Shown here: one piece after another, positions 26,195 to 38,303 of the stretch
Layout: every line of letters begins with the position of its first letter
How positions within the stretch are numbered: the first letter of the stretch is position 1
DNA from: Clarireedia homoeocarpa
Taxonomy: Eukaryota > Ascomycota > Leotiomycetes > Helotiales > Rutstroemiaceae
Length of the DNA: 64,000 bases
Direction of reading: 5' to 3'
Assembly: GCA_001465935.1 (NCBI GenBank)
Contig: LNKV01000025.1
Coordinates: 1,011,609-1,075,608, forward strand
Notes under the pieces: model-generated
Told to the model about the DNA's origin: nothing
The model's input: the letters and a program-made list of their open reading frames with translations, nothing else
Database searches by the model: none
Translations under genes and position numbers: made by a program

Positions 26195-27373
26195 TCACAG
26201 CTTGGCTTTCTCAGGAGGCTCTTCTTTCAATCGAACAACACCCTATATAACAAGTTAGCAAGATAGTCTATAAATCCACCGTTTCCAGGAACCTACCTCT
26301 TGAACGCAGGTAGCGATCAATGTCCCATCTTTGGAGAACATATGCTGTGTAACCAATCCTCTTCCATCGCCCGACCATGGACTTGACATCTCAGTGAACA
26401 TCCACTCGTCCGCTCTGAACTTTCTGGGCTCATGAAAATAGATGGTATGATCCAAACTGACCATCATCCCAATCTCTGGTCTCTTCTTCTCATTATACAA
26501 ATCATCACCGAACCCGTCCTCTTTCTTGAGAATGTTAATGTACTTTTCTTTATCGCCGTCTGCCACCTCTTCTGCTTTATTCTTTGCTTTCTTCACTTCG
26601 CTATCCCCGAATCTCCACAGGTTGTGTATCCGCGAGACCGTCCCAATGAAGTAACTGTCGCTCATGTATGCCAGTGCATTCAGATGGGCTTGGTGCCCAC
26701 CCTCATCGCTAATTCTACCTCTCGCTTTCATCCACTGCCTCGTCCTTTTCTCATGCGGTTTCGTGCTATTTCCATTCAGGATCTCCAGGATGTGACTAAC
26801 GAAGGGACTGCCACCTAATCTCTCAAGCAGAGCCATATCTTCTGTATCAGCTGGTTCCTTGATATCGCTCGGAATAGGTACGGCGTGTTCGACTTTTTGC
26901 TTCCCACCACTATTCTCCCTCACAAATGACATGGTAGTTGTAAATATGCATTTCCCCTTCTGGCGCGCTTGCACAGTTCGAGTTGCAAACGATCGTCCTT
27001 CCCGAACATGCTCGACATAATACATGACAGGGAGTTCGGAGTTCCCAGCAAGCACGAAATAGCAATGCATGCTATGAACGGTGAAGTTGCTCGGTACGGT
27101 ACATTGAGCCGCAGCCAGACACTGCGCGATGACTGCTCCTCCATATATACCGCGGGCTCCCGGTGGGTGCCATAAGGGACGGATGTTGGTGAAGGTATCC
27201 TGTTGGTAGGGAATGTCAGCGTAAGTGCATTCTCATGAGAACTCTGAGGGCTATAGCGATAAGAGACATACGGGTGCGATCTGGCTGAGCTCCCGTAGCT
27301 CTAGTACATTCTCAATGGCGGATTTCGAGGGGTCGGGGGGAGGAGGTTTGACGAGTGTTGCGCGGTCTGCCAT
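26195..27373 (-). CDS. TES1: Acyl-CoA thioesterase (TesB/ACOT8 type), peroxisomal
   Basis: Hydrolyses fatty acyl-CoA to free acid and CoA in peroxisomal beta-oxidation. Exons 27373-27272, 27199-26297 and 26242-26195 give 350 residues, matching yeast Tes1 (about 349). The double hot-dog fold is shown by IYGGAVIAQCLAAAQCTV, SMHCYFVLAG, GRSFATRTVQA and, in the second half, SLDHTIYFHEPRKFRADEW and GRGLVTQHMFSKDGTLIATC. The last exon is only 48 nt and supplies the C-terminus EEPPEKAKL, a PTS1-type peroxisomal signal. Without that splice the protein would end in an unrelated read-through tail (VGSWKRWIYRLSC). The start at 27373 (MADRATLVKPPPP) is preceded by an in-frame stop. Confidence 0.95.
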
Positions 27374-28516
27374 TATGTCGAGGTCCAGTGGGATGTCAGT
27401 AATCGGCGCCTTTGCAAAGCTTCTATTCTAATGAAAGAAAGGTCAAATGTACAAATTGGGGGTCTAAACTTCAAGAAGAAAACAGGACGTTTTATCCAAA
27501 TAAATCTCCTAAATCTTCATGCTCTTCGAAGCCCAAAATTCTTTGATGGAGACGTTCGGACCGAGGTTCAAGATGTCGATCAACGGGCCGACTTACATCC
27601 TTGATGTGTCTCGACAATGCCCTTGATACGGAGTCTCCCGAACTTTATCCATTTAGATGATTCTTATCCAGAGAAACATCATAGCATTCCAAAATTTCTC
27701 GCAATATCAATCAGTCCAAAATATGCCGAGGTTCTCCTTTAATGGCTATATCACGCACCTTGGCTCATGGAATAGATGCCGATAGTAATCAAACGCCTAT
27801 ATCAAGACGGACCGTGCTACTCTGCGTATCTATACGACGGTTCTATGAATATCAGCATGTATAAATGGGATACTATGCTGTCTGCACTGTGTTGTCTAAA
27901 ATTTCATGGATAACCAAGACTCTTACTTCTATCTTCGCCATGTGATTGCTTCACTACTGCGTCCCTAGTAGCACCCTTGTTTTTTGCACCACCGAAGATC
28001 ATAGCCAAAATCTCGAATATCGTGCTGCACCATTCGCTCTTGGCTTTCACATCCGTTTGCTAGACTATTTCGCAGTATCCACGCAAAGTTCTTACCACCT
28101 CATGGCGAGCGGACATCAATCCAAAACTGTGAAAGCCGGGGACTGGGCAGATGTGTTTGAAACTTCGATTGATAGATAAAATCATTTTTGGAGATTGGCA
28201 AAAAAGGAACGAGAGTAATGATAAGTAGGCAACAAGACGAGGAGGAAGGGCTGAAGGTCGAACAGTTTCGTAGTAACGGTGTAAGGTCTAAAACTCTAGG
28301 ACTATGGGTTTGATGGTGCATAACTACTGGCTTCAGAACTGGTCGGTTTTCCGCCGCTGTTGAAAAGAATGTTATGATCATACCCTACCCTACCATATCA
28401 CATCATAAGTCTCATCTATCCTGCTATATACGTCCTTCTAAAAATACAGCACCATCCACATCCAATATCCCATCTCTTTCTCACACCCAACATCCAAATC
28501 TCGCATCCTATCACCA
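27374..28516. other. Intergenic, no supported gene
   Basis: Thioesterase promoter and FAT1-like 3' flank. A pyrimidine-rich stretch lies at about 28375-28560. The short frames (27946-28179, 28100-28381) lack features. Confidence 0.45.
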
Positions 28517-30829
28517 TTACAACCTCGCTTTCCCTAGTTCTAAATCCACCCAATGATCCCGATGAAACTCAACATATGTATTTCCCTTTCCCCTCTCCTC
28601 AATCCAAAGTAACTTGTCATCTTTTTTCACCTTTTCATGATCAACGCCCTCTTCCTTCAACGGAACTTTATTTTGCTTATTATTGTGTATTGGAGTCATT
28701 TCCTTGACGATGCGCAAGAATATCGGGACTGCGTATTTGGGGAGATGTTTGCGGGCATGCCTTTTACTCGTTAGTGGCGCTGCTCAATTAAAAGCGGGAG
28801 AGACGGGGGCAAGTAAAGGCGAGAAACTTACTTCAACAGCCCGGCAAAATCAAAGTTGGTGATACTAGGATCAATGAACACCGCCGCACAGCCAGCTTTA
28901 CCATCATGAGAAGGCAGCTGAACACCATAGACGATTGCTTCCAAAACGCCGTCATACTTGCCTAGAACTTCCGCCACTTCAGCTGTGCTAACATTTTCGC
29001 CTTTCCATCGAAAGGTGTCACCCAATCGATCCAAGAAAAACCACCGTCCATCCTTATCTCTTCGTAAAGCATCACCAGTCCTATAGTATAGATCACCCTT
29101 CTTGAAAACATCCCTCTCAAATTTCTTGGATGTTGCTTCTTGGTTATTATAATACCCGGAAAATGCATCGGTACTAGGAACAGCGACAAGAATCTCGCCT
29201 CCTTTCTCGTATGACTCTCGAGTAGCAAACCCCGTTTTTGGATCCCGTAGAACAGCGCCGGACGTTTGGTCAACTTGGACTGGGACATAAACATCATGTA
29301 ATTGTCTTCTTGACCAAAGCCCATGATGTCCCACACATGTCGCAAGGAAGTCACCGCGGCAGTAATTCAGTAATGCAAACATCCCCTCAGTGCTGTTGAA
29401 GAACTCTCCGACTTCTGGGACACCAAAACGTTCTCGAAACTTGATCCATACATCTGGTCGCATGCCATTTCCGTACATTACCCGAACATTGTGATCTTTG
29501 TCCCTGGGACTTGGAGGAGCGGCTAAGAGATACCGCGCGGTTTCCCCAACATACGTAAACCAGGTAGCTCTCGAATCCCTAATATCGTCCCAGAATTTGG
29601 ACGTGCTGAACTTTTTGCCTACACAATTTGTGATGCCGGACATCAAATTGACGATCGATGTGATGCCTCCGGTTCCATGGTATAGAGGCATGCATGTATA
29701 CCATCTATCATCTTCGGAGATTATTGAGTTCCCCGCTGCTTGCTGTACGTGTTATTAGCAATCCTGTTCAGCTGGTTACAAAACAGACTAGGTATTTACC
29801 GAAACGCCTCCCGCATATGCTCTTTGGACTTCGAAAGCACATGCTTTCGGTAAACCTGTAGTTCCACTTCCACATTATCAGCACCGTTTTCTTATTGAGC
29901 AAGCAAGGCACGAACCTAGTGTATATAAGCGCGGCGGGAGAATTTCCTTTGACTCCTTCCCTGTATACGTCTTCAGGTCTTTCGGTCTTTTGACTCTGAA
30001 TCTCCGCTCTCACCGAAGATTCCATGATCACAATCCTGATGCCTAATTCGCCCTCCAAGATAGCTTGTTCATCCTCAATTCTATTTCTCAACCCTGGATC
30101 TTCATCCACCAAGAGAAGTTTTACCTTTGGAACCTTCACACAATGAACCATGGCATTTCCTGCAAGATTGTGATTGATCATCGCTGGGGCAGCACCAATT
30201 GACCATAGACCCAACCAAGCGAGTAGATAGTCAGCCGAGTTCTGGAGATAGAATCCAACAAGATCGCCCGGTTTGACACCTTGGGAAAGATACCAATGGC
30301 CGTATTGATTGACCCGGTCGTAGGCTTCTGCCCAAGTATAGCTGACTTCTCGTGACCAGATACATTCTTTGTTTGGACGGACTTTTACACACTCTTCAAA
30401 CAAGTAATAGAGACAAACCCTTTTGTTTTTTTCTACCTCATGTCAGTTTGATATCACCGTGATTTTTATTAAGACTCACCGGCTTCTGCAAACAACCTGG
30501 TAATTCGTCTCGCTTTCAATACCTCATTTATATCTTTCGACAAGAAGTATTTCCCATCAAGATACATGGCTGCAGCAGTAGTCCCTGCTACAACCGCCGC
30601 CGCTGTCACACATTCTCGTTAGTATATCTTGTCATGGAAAGTGAAGTCCTGTTATTTGGAGCTCGTTGACTCTGGAACCAGGCTTCAAGGAAAGTTGGTG
30701 TAGAAAACATTGTTGGCTGGATGTTACATGAGAATGGCACTGGCACACGCGTTGCACGGGTAGATAGATGTGGCGGGTGTGGGGTAAAAGCCTTTCTGTA
30801 TGGCTAGTTATGAACATACCGAGAGCCAT
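28517..30829 (-). CDS. FAT1: Fatty-acid transporter / very-long-chain acyl-CoA synthetase
   Basis: AMP-forming ligase of the FATP/Fat1 family that activates and imports fatty acids. Six exons: 30829-30820, 30602-30480, 30432-29916, 29866-29800, 29742-28832 and 28760-28517; the product is 623 residues, the family's usual size. The first exon is 10 nt (ATG GCT CTC G). The ATP/AMP P-loop TSGTTGLPKA is rebuilt by splicing across the 49-nt intron 29867-29915. Further motifs are PLYHGTGG, YRTGDALRRDKDGRWFFLDR and GDTFRWKGENVSTAEV (the FATP signature region). A hydrophobic Ala-rich N-terminus (AAAVVAGTTAAAMYL) suggests membrane association. It lies next to the acyl-CoA thioesterase, a related pathway, but the two genes are separately transcribed. 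Confidence 0.94.
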
Positions 30830-32719
30830 GCTGAGCAAATGTTGAAGATGTATGAGTAGATGTATCTAATTCCCGGGTTCACACAATTAACAAAAACACG
30901 AGTATATATCGACAAGAGGCTTGTTGCTAGAGTAGGTATTTAAACACAATTCAGTTGCAGTAAAGAAAGGGTCGTGCAGGATCAACGCAGAACCTTTGTC
31001 GGCAAAGACAACTCCCAATGGATGGCCGAGGCTTTATACCCCGGATTCCTGATTGAATGCTAAACTATCATTGGTCTTCGGGAAGATATAACTCATTTGT
31101 TGTATCCGTCCACCTCCACATCCCCCTCACCGCTCGGAAATGAAACCCGGGACTTGAGAATTGTGCATAACAATCACTTGTGCTGACAAAGACACAAGAC
31201 GTACTTACTGTTGCTTATGTATCATGGAAGGCAGATATACGAAGTATGAATGAGGCTTTCTATTGGCCAATTGAATAGGCTGTGAATTGATGTAGCTAAG
31301 AGACATGACAATCTTCCACTTCCGACAGTCTGATACCACGCTCGCGACATATTTTCTGCTATTGGTGACTGTTAAAAAAGCCCTTGGCAGATGTGTTGCA
31401 TAGAGATAGACCAGTTACTACAGTAAGTCTCAGAATTTACTTTCGCCGGCGGACTTACACCCTTCCATGTCAAGGCTTGGAAGCTAAATGCATTCCGAGA
31501 CAGGCCCGGTTACATAATGAAGAAGGCGATTGATTCGCGTGGGATATTGTGGAGGCTGAGAGAGCGTATAGCTGATCAGGGTGGTAAAACGGGGGCATAC
31601 AGCGGTTGCAAATAGATCTACTAGATGGTCCAGGACCTGCAGGTCTTGCGATCGATAAATCAAGAGAGCTACTATTCATGAATAATGGGCGCGTTAACAT
31701 CGTTGGTAGGCGTCTTGGTTATGGTTCCTAAAATTGCTTCAAACGAGTAAGCCTATGGACTCGCATGTCGTACATTGAGTAAGAGAGATTCAAGGAGATT
31801 GCTCAGTGATCTTGGTTAGAAGTGTTCATGGCTCTGCAGAGCTCACTATTTTCAGTGCTTTTTTCTTAATCATAGCAGGAGGTCGTTTGTAAAACAGATG
31901 GAGTGTATCAACATACCATGAGCGCGTTAGTTCAGTTGATGAGAGAAATCGGCGTGCATAGCCTTGCACATGAACGTGTCGTTCAAACATGGCCTGCATG
32001 TAATACGCACATGTAGCGAACTGAGTGAACTGAAAGGGCTTCCAGGTGTTAATACAGCAAACCCAGGGAGATTTAAAAGGACCGACAAGACGAATTGAAA
32101 GAAAAATCAGAATATGTAAGATTGAATGTCATCCACTCGCATGATATAGCAGCCCCGGCGAGGGCGCCATCAACGTGAGGTCAATCGCAAATTATCTCAT
32201 CACAAGAACAACGTACTTGTATGTGCTGAAAAGAAAAAGTTGACTGACCTTTTACCTAGAAGACCATGTAGATACACAACTTTCAGCGAATATCCTCATA
32301 AATGTAACATAATCCAATGTGATGTGGCATGACTGGGTTATTGCTCATCAAGTTGTCGACTGGGAACTGAAGATCGAAGAATGGCTGGTCGACAGGAAAG
32401 ACTGGTGAGGAAAAAAATTGAAACTCTTGTAGGGTCCATGAAGAAACTTAGAAGCTCATGGAGCTAAGAATATTTTAACGCTAATGCTCTAGTGCCTGAG
32501 GTATGCGCTAGATTGGTAGGGCCTCGCTAATTTTTTGAGATTGCCCACATTCATGATTTCGGATTTTGAAGAAGATTGAAGAGATTAACGACAACCAACG
32601 ACAACACTTCGACCAACCGACGCCCTGTAGGTTTACTCTTCCTATTAAACTCTGTCGATTGTCTAGAGAATCCGAGCAAATCAACTGATACATTCTTTTC
32701 ATTTTCAGAATCAATCACA
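30830..32719. other. Long intergenic region, no supported gene
   Basis: Contains the FAT1 and RPL14 promoters. Frames such as 31470-31700 (-) are short and featureless. No tRNA or other RNA gene was recognised by eye. Pyrimidine-rich sequence ending in TTTTCAG (32686-32707) just before the RPL14 ATG could be a 5' UTR intron acceptor. Confidence 0.4.
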
Positions 32720-33222
32720 ATGGGTGACGCAGACATCAAGGCATCGCAATGGAGACTGGTCGAGGTCGGCCGTATCGTCCTCGTTGCTAGAGGTCCTCAC
32801 GAAGGCAGACTTGCTGCAATCGTCGAGATCATCGACCACAAGCGCGTATGTATAAATAATTGCAAAGCGATGGCACGATTGAAAATGGTCTGACTTATCG
32901 GAAATAGGCTCTTATCGATGGCCCAGCTACCGACAAAGACGCAGCTGTCCCCCGTCAAGCAATCTCATTAAGCAACGTCACACTCACTCCCTTCGTTCTC
33001 AAGAGCCTTAGCAGAGCCTCGCGCACCGGTGTTGTTCGAGCAGAATGGGAGAAGGCCGGTATCGACCAATTATGGGCAAACAGTCCTTGGGCTAAGAGCC
33101 GTGAGCGCAGCACCAAGAGACGAGCTTTGACGGATTTCGAGCGATTCAAGGTTATGAGATTAAGGAAGCAGGCCAGGTCTTCGATTTATGTTGCAAAGGC
33201 CAAGATTTCTGCGGCGGCATAG
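32720..33222 (+). CDS. RPL14: 60S ribosomal protein eL14
   Basis: Cytosolic large-subunit protein. Exons 32720-32845 and 32908-33222 (62-nt intron, GTATGT..ATAG) give 146 residues. The N-terminal KOW-like fold is visible as WRLVEVGRIVLVARGPHEGR and IVEIIDHKRALIDGPAT. The C-terminus is basic (RSTKRRALTDFERFKVMRLR). The ATG at 32720 is chosen because MGDADIKASQWRLVEVGR fits the family start; the frame is open upstream to 32576, but that part reads through probable leader sequence. Confidence 0.96.
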
Positions 33223-33919
33223 ATTTGGTGATGGATTTGGGAGGGCAAGCAAAACTTCATAAGGGTTGATGGATTCCTTTGCTTCTTAAGGGGGCTTTGT
33301 ATCCTACGTCAATTAGACAGGCGTAATGAGCATATGGACTTCAAAAATATCTCCAAACCATACTCCAAGCCCTATTGAATCTGTGCAATATCTATGGATT
33401 GCGTGTGAGCAAGTAGATATGGACAACTCATACTCCGTAAAATTCTTGCATGGCCGGTAGAACATGCGCAATGAAGCCTTGTGCGCTTAGACATTGACAA
33501 CCATCATATGAGCAAGCCCGTCAATATGATATCAGATTGAAATATCACATGTAACGTTTCTTCATCCCTTGGCTTGTCTAGTATCTTTCCTTGGAGGTAC
33601 GGACTGTAAGTACTTCCGCAGCGGATATGGTTGCTTACGTAACAATTAGCGAATTGTCGCAACCCTAAATCCTGTCACAACAGCGACAACTTCTATATTG
33701 GTCTTCAAAGCGTCCTTCATTACATACAATTTTTGTGAAGCCAGGTGAGTATCTGTTTCCTGTTTGTTTAATTCGCGACTTTTTTTAAAGAGTTTCCAAT
33801 ACAGCAGAAATTGTCTGCCTATCCTTAGCGCGCACGAACAATTTTTTCTAGAAATCCATCTAAATCAACAATAATCTCAAAAATACTAATCATTTTATTT
33901 GCAGACATAACCATCCAAC
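33223..33919. other. RPL14-EGD2 intergenic region
   Basis: RPL14 3' flank and EGD2 promoter. Sequence just before the EGD2 ATG (TTTTATTTGCAG at 33893-33904) resembles an intron acceptor, with a possible donor (GTGAGT) at 33746. A 5' UTR intron is plausible. No other gene was seen. Confidence 0.45.
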
Positions 33920-34774
33920 ATGTCGAACCCACGTATTGAAGAGCTCCCAGATGATGAGCAATCAGCAAAGCAGGTCGCCGCAGAGGAGGAGCACTCTGAT
34001 AGCTCCGACTCTGAGGGAGAGGCTGAGGCTGGAGAGTCTGGAATCCCCGCAGGTGCTGGTGCCGTTGTTCACTCTCGTAACGAGAAGAAGGCACGAAAGT
34101 CAATCGCCAAGCTCGGCCTTACCAAGGTCCCTGGCATTACAAGAGTCACCCTGAGACGACCAAAGAATGTAAGAAATTCCAAGCGTTTTCATGAGTACTG
34201 AGACATTTGGGTGCGGCGAAAGCGGGGGGCTCTGTTTAGGGATATTGAAGTCATAGGAGAGATTGGTGGCATATTATTCGACTTTAAAGTTCTTTTGCTG
34301 ATCAATCTCTTCTCTAGATCCTCTTCGTTATCAACAACCCTGAAGTCTACAAGTCCCCCACTAGCAACACTTACATGTAAGGAACGCTTTACCCCGCACT
34401 CGAAAGTACTTTGGCTAATATAATATGTCAGTGTTTTCGGTGAGGCTAAGATCGAGGATCTTAACTCTCAGGCTCAAGCTTCTGCTGCCGCACAATTGGC
34501 GGCTCAAGAAGCCCACGACCACTCCGGCCATGACCACGCTGGACATGACCACTCCGGTCATGACCACGGAAAGGGCAAAGCTATCGACACTGGTGACGAG
34601 AAGAAGGAAGAGGAAGAGGAAGACGAGGGAGAGGAAGTGGATGCTAGTGGTCTTGAAGACAAGGATATCGAATTGGTCATGACCCAAGCCAGTGTCTCAA
34701 GAAACAAGGCCGTCAAAGCACTGAAGGAGAATGACAATGACATAGTCAATTCTATTATGGCACTAAGCATATAG
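33920..34774 (+). CDS. EGD2: Nascent polypeptide-associated complex subunit alpha
   Basis: NAC-alpha binds nascent chains at the ribosome exit tunnel with NAC-beta and guards targeting. Exons 33920-34168, 34318-34376 and 34432-34774 give 216 residues. The NAC domain reads SRNEKKARKSIAKLGLTKVP, then GITRVTLRRPKN joined by splicing to ILFVINNPEVYKS and VFGEAKIEDL. The C-terminal UBA domain is LEDKDIELVMTQASVSRNKA...ALKENDNDIVNSIMAL. The N-terminus is acidic. Between NAC and UBA sits an unusual His/Asp tract (AHDHSGHDHAGHDHSGHDHG, about residues 133-152) that could bind metal. EGD2, RPL14 and TEF1 all serve translation. Confidence 0.97.
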
Positions 34775-35237
34775 ATTTTGACTGAAGTGGCGTGTGGTTG
34801 GCCGCATTTTCATCAACTATTTGATGCTGAATGACTGGTCGGCGATAGTATGGCATGGATTGTACAGCAAATAGCATGACCAAAAATAAATTTGATGCCA
34901 TGTCATTCTTGACCAAGTGCTCTTTGATTTTGATGTGTTATGTTCCGCAATAGGACTCTTCAGAACTTATTCTAATCTCCTTCCATGACCCAACGATGCT
35001 GAACACACGTCGAATATGTAACTAGAATCTTACCTATACCTGCAGATATAGCCTCGCAAAGTTCCATTACCGGGCTGCGTACCATTTGGGAAGATACATT
35101 CTATGACCAGGCTAGGATTTTAGTTTCGCTCACGTGACCGATGCTTCTACACCCTCGAACCGAGCTTGCAGCTTTTGACGACGACGGACTCAACAATTCC
35201 TAGTACTCCACTCCCGGACACCATTTTCACCTTTACA
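34775..35237. other. EGD2-ATP7 intergenic region
   Basis: EGD2 3' flank and ATP7 promoter. No coding frame or RNA gene was recognised. Confidence 0.5.
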
Positions 35238-36073
35238 ATGGCAGCCGCAGTAAGTATATTCTCTCGTTTGAATTGATTGCTGCACTTGGGCAAGCACATC
35301 GTCATCCTCTCAACAATGCAGACTTTGCATCCCTCCGGACAATTCCGAAAACTTCTCTCTCATTCTTGTGTCGTATCCGGAAACCTCTATGTATAACAAT
35401 AGTGCTAACTCTTTCTCTCAATCATAGCGCAGCGCAGCCCTTAAACTCGACTGGGCCAAAGTAACCCAATCTCTTGGTCTCCGCGGTAACACAGCAGCTT
35501 CTCTTCAAGCCTTCAAGAAACGCAACGAAGATGCCAGACGCCGCGTCCAGCAACTGTCCGAGCAGCCCACTAAAGTCGACTTTGCGCACTACCGTAGCAT
35601 CTTGAAGAATACCGCCGTCGTAGACGAAATCGAAAAACACTTCAGCACCTTCAAGCCTGCGACTTACGATGTCGCTCGTCAAATCAAGGCTATTGAGACA
35701 TTCGAGGCTCAGGCTGTGAAGAATGCGGAGGAGACAAAGGGCAGAGTTGATTTGGAGTTGAAGGATTTGGAGAAGACCCTGAAAAACATTGAGGAGGCTA
35801 GACCCTTTGAGGATTTGACTGTGGTATGTACTTGTGGCTGGATTTTGGATCAGAGAGATGGAAGAGGAGATTCGGCTAACGAAGCATGTGTTTAGGATGA
35901 AGTTGCTGCTGCCCGTCCAGATATTGACGAGAAGACTTCTCAACTCGTTTCCAAGGGCCGCTGGTCTGTTCCAGGTTACAAGGTATGTGTTTACGGGTAC
36001 TTTGTCTTATTTCAATTTAAGTGGAAGGCTAACAATCCTATAGGAGAAATTCGGTGACCTTTCATTGCTTTAG
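35238..36073 (+). CDS. ATP7: Mitochondrial ATP synthase subunit d
   Basis: Peripheral-stalk subunit of F1Fo ATP synthase in the mitochondrial inner membrane. Four exons: 35238-35249 (12 nt, MAAA), 35428-35823, 35896-35982 and 36044-36073 (30 nt). The spliced product is 174 residues, the same length as yeast Atp7. Recognised stretches: RSAALKLDWAKVTQSLGLRG, KRNEDARRRVQQLSEQPTKV and DFAHYRSILKN. The C-terminal GRWSVPGYKEKFGDLSLL is produced only after both short 3' exons are joined. A mainly helical, coiled-coil-like protein. Confidence 0.95.
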
Positions 36074-36412
36074 ATGCTTTCCATTAGAGCCCTCGCCCTT
36101 TTCTTTGTTGCCTGTACTATTGTAGATAGGGATTGATAGGAAGAAGCAAAAGATTCATGGTGGTTGATTGTTACGATACCATAACCTTAATCATGATATT
36201 CTTTCTTCGATCATTCTGAACAAATTTGGACTGTTCACTATCTATTGGCCCTCGAGGTCAACCCTCGAAGTGAGCAGGCTAATCCATGTTATGCCTGATT
36301 ACATCGAAGTACTGCTCAAATGGGTTTCTTTCTTCTTCATAAGTTATGAAGTATCAAAACTCAAAGGCTTTCCTCGATTATATCCTTTTTTCATTCTTGG
36401 TATTATGTCTCA
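36074..36412. other. Convergent 3' region between ATP7 and the esterase gene
   Basis: AT-rich 3' flanks of two converging genes. A plus-strand frame here is antisense to the esterase and is not called. Confidence 0.5.
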
Positions 36413-37525
36413 CTATTCTTGCATACCCGTACTCCACTCAACCCAACAGTCTTCATCATTTTCATTACTTCCTTTGTGTTCTTTTCCCCTTGCCAAAATC
36501 CACCTCACCCCCTCCAGAAGTTTCTCCTCTGCACTTCTCGCCTCCTCCAGCCCCAACCCTTTCAACCAAAAGGTATGTGGCCACCCGACCTCCACTCTAA
36601 CCTTTACCTGCACTCCTCTCCTCTTCAACCCTACCCCCAAACACACCCCATCCGAATAGTATATATCATTTGTACAAACCTGAATGAACCAATTCGTGTT
36701 CTCGATCTCTTTCTCCAGTTGCGTCGTCTCCCCTAACATCTCCAGCGGCATCTTATATTTTTTCACCCTGTTCTCCTCTGTCACCGCTGCTCCGCTCAAT
36801 ATCCCAGTATAAAACTCCTCCCGCATACTCTTATGCATCGTCTTCCACTCATCCGGCACACCCGCATCACTAGTCGCTACGCACGTCACTGGACAGCGTA
36901 GCGCGACGCCGAGGATTCGAGATCCCGGGCGCAAGAAGGCTATGGTGCATGCGAGCTGACCTCCACTGGAACTTCCGACTAGAATAAATGTTCGTCCCGG
37001 GTACACAGTGCAGATGTGGTCATACGCATCCAAAACGTCGGCAACGGCATCATCCGCTGTGTGGAGAGGCAGCTGTCGGTAGGTTATAGAGAAGACGAGG
37101 AGTTGTAGGGCGAAGGAGAGAAGACGACATGTAGGGTCTTCGGTGTCGAGGTCGCCGACTTGGAGACCCCCTCCGTGGAGGTAGATGATTAGGGGTTGGG
37201 TGTTGGAATCGGAAACGCTAGCAGGGAGAGAGGTCGACTGGTAAAGTCGCGTGGGGATGGAGTGGGGTGGGGCGTTGGTAGCGGAAGACGCGATGCTGGA
37301 GTCGGTTAGGTGGACGGAGTGGGCTAGATGTGAGAGGGTGGTGGAGAGGAGGTGGGTGTTTTGCCGGAGACAGTTTTCGCGGTAGATACGTTTGCGGACT
37401 AGGGGGTCGGCGGTGGGGGAGGGTGGTGGGAGAGAAGGGATGTGTGCGAGCCAGGAGGGGTGGAGTGGTGGAGGAGTGGTGAGGATGAGAGATGAGGCAA
37501 TGGATGGTGAATGTCCGGAGGTCAT
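36413..37525 (-). CDS. Alpha/beta-hydrolase, HSL-type esterase/lipase
   Basis: Hormone-sensitive-lipase family hydrolase of 370 residues in a single exon. The oxyanion-hole motif HGGG follows the strand LIIYLHGGGLQVGD (about 113-126). The nucleophile elbow is GSSSGG (about 186-191), and the catalytic His is in GWPHTFW near the C-terminus. A candidate acid lies in VCTNDIYYSDG. The N-terminus is Pro/Ser-rich with no signal peptide, so it is probably intracellular. The substrate is unknown; relatives act on short-chain esters or in secondary metabolism. Base composition is more GC-rich than the neighbours in the N-terminal half. Confidence 0.88.
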   Translation of the reverse strand: MTSGHSPSIASSLILTTPPPLHPSWLAHIPSLPPPSPTADPLVRKRIYRENCLRQNTHLLSTTLSHLAHSVHLTDSSIASSATNAPPHSIPTRLYQSTSLPASVSDSNTQPLIIYLHGGGLQVGDLDTEDPTCRLLSFALQLLVFSITYRQLPLHTADDAVADVLDAYDHICTVYPGRTFILVGSSSGGQLACTIAFLRPGSRILGVALRCPVTCVATSDAGVPDEWKTMHKSMREEFYTGILSGAAVTEENRVKKYKMPLEMLGETTQLEKEIENTNWFIQVCTNDIYYSDGVCLGVGLKRRGVQVKVRVEVGWPHTFWLKGLGLEEARSAEEKLLEGVRWILARGKEHKGSNENDEDCWVEWSTGMQE

Positions 37526-38303
37526 AATTATATCGTCGTGTGATATTTGTTTGCTGGTCGAGCTAAGTATTGGTCAGCATTGTTAGAATTCCTGACTTGA
37601 AAATTCGCCTACTACATGATCTCAGTTCGAACAAACTTACTATAGGCAGAATATAGTGAATACTGCACAGATGCTATCAAAAAGCTGGGAAATTCGTCAA
37701 GGGTTAACTTTACTTCAGATGCTGTGGTCCAATGTTTCGCTTTCACAAAGCCCAACGGGGAGGGCGGAAGAACTTGTAGAATCGACCACTGTTCAAGGTT
37801 TCTTCAACTTGATTGCGAATAGTCAATATCGATGCCAACTGCTCACTGGATATTTTTCCGGTTACACAGAAAGCTCGCTGGTATAAATGCTTCTCTAGAA
37901 TAATGTGGAGAGTTTGGGTAGAGACTGCTGATTTTACGAGATGCGGGGTGAGACTGATGGTAGATCTAAAGATTCATACGCCCAATATTCTCTAGCTGTG
38001 CTACTTTTCTGTCGTGTATAAGTGTGCATGGCCATCCTAGAGCGAGTTGTTCCTTGAGTGAATGTGATAAATTGATGCAAGTATAATTTAGTATCTATAA
38101 TAAGTAACACTATTCCCATCACTATCATTAGAGTGTGGACGACATTTATAACATATACGAAATTAATAGCAACTCTTATAACTGTATTCTGATTACGATA
38201 GACACATTATTTTCTCTCTCTTGTAATCTTACATAGCAACCAACAGATAATAGGCATACGATCCTGTGCTAGCCCCTGAAACCCGGCTAAACGCGCAGCA
38301 GTA
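37526..38303. other. Intergenic, no supported gene
   Basis: Esterase promoter and 3' flank of the next minus-strand gene. Short overlapping frames only. Confidence 0.45.
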
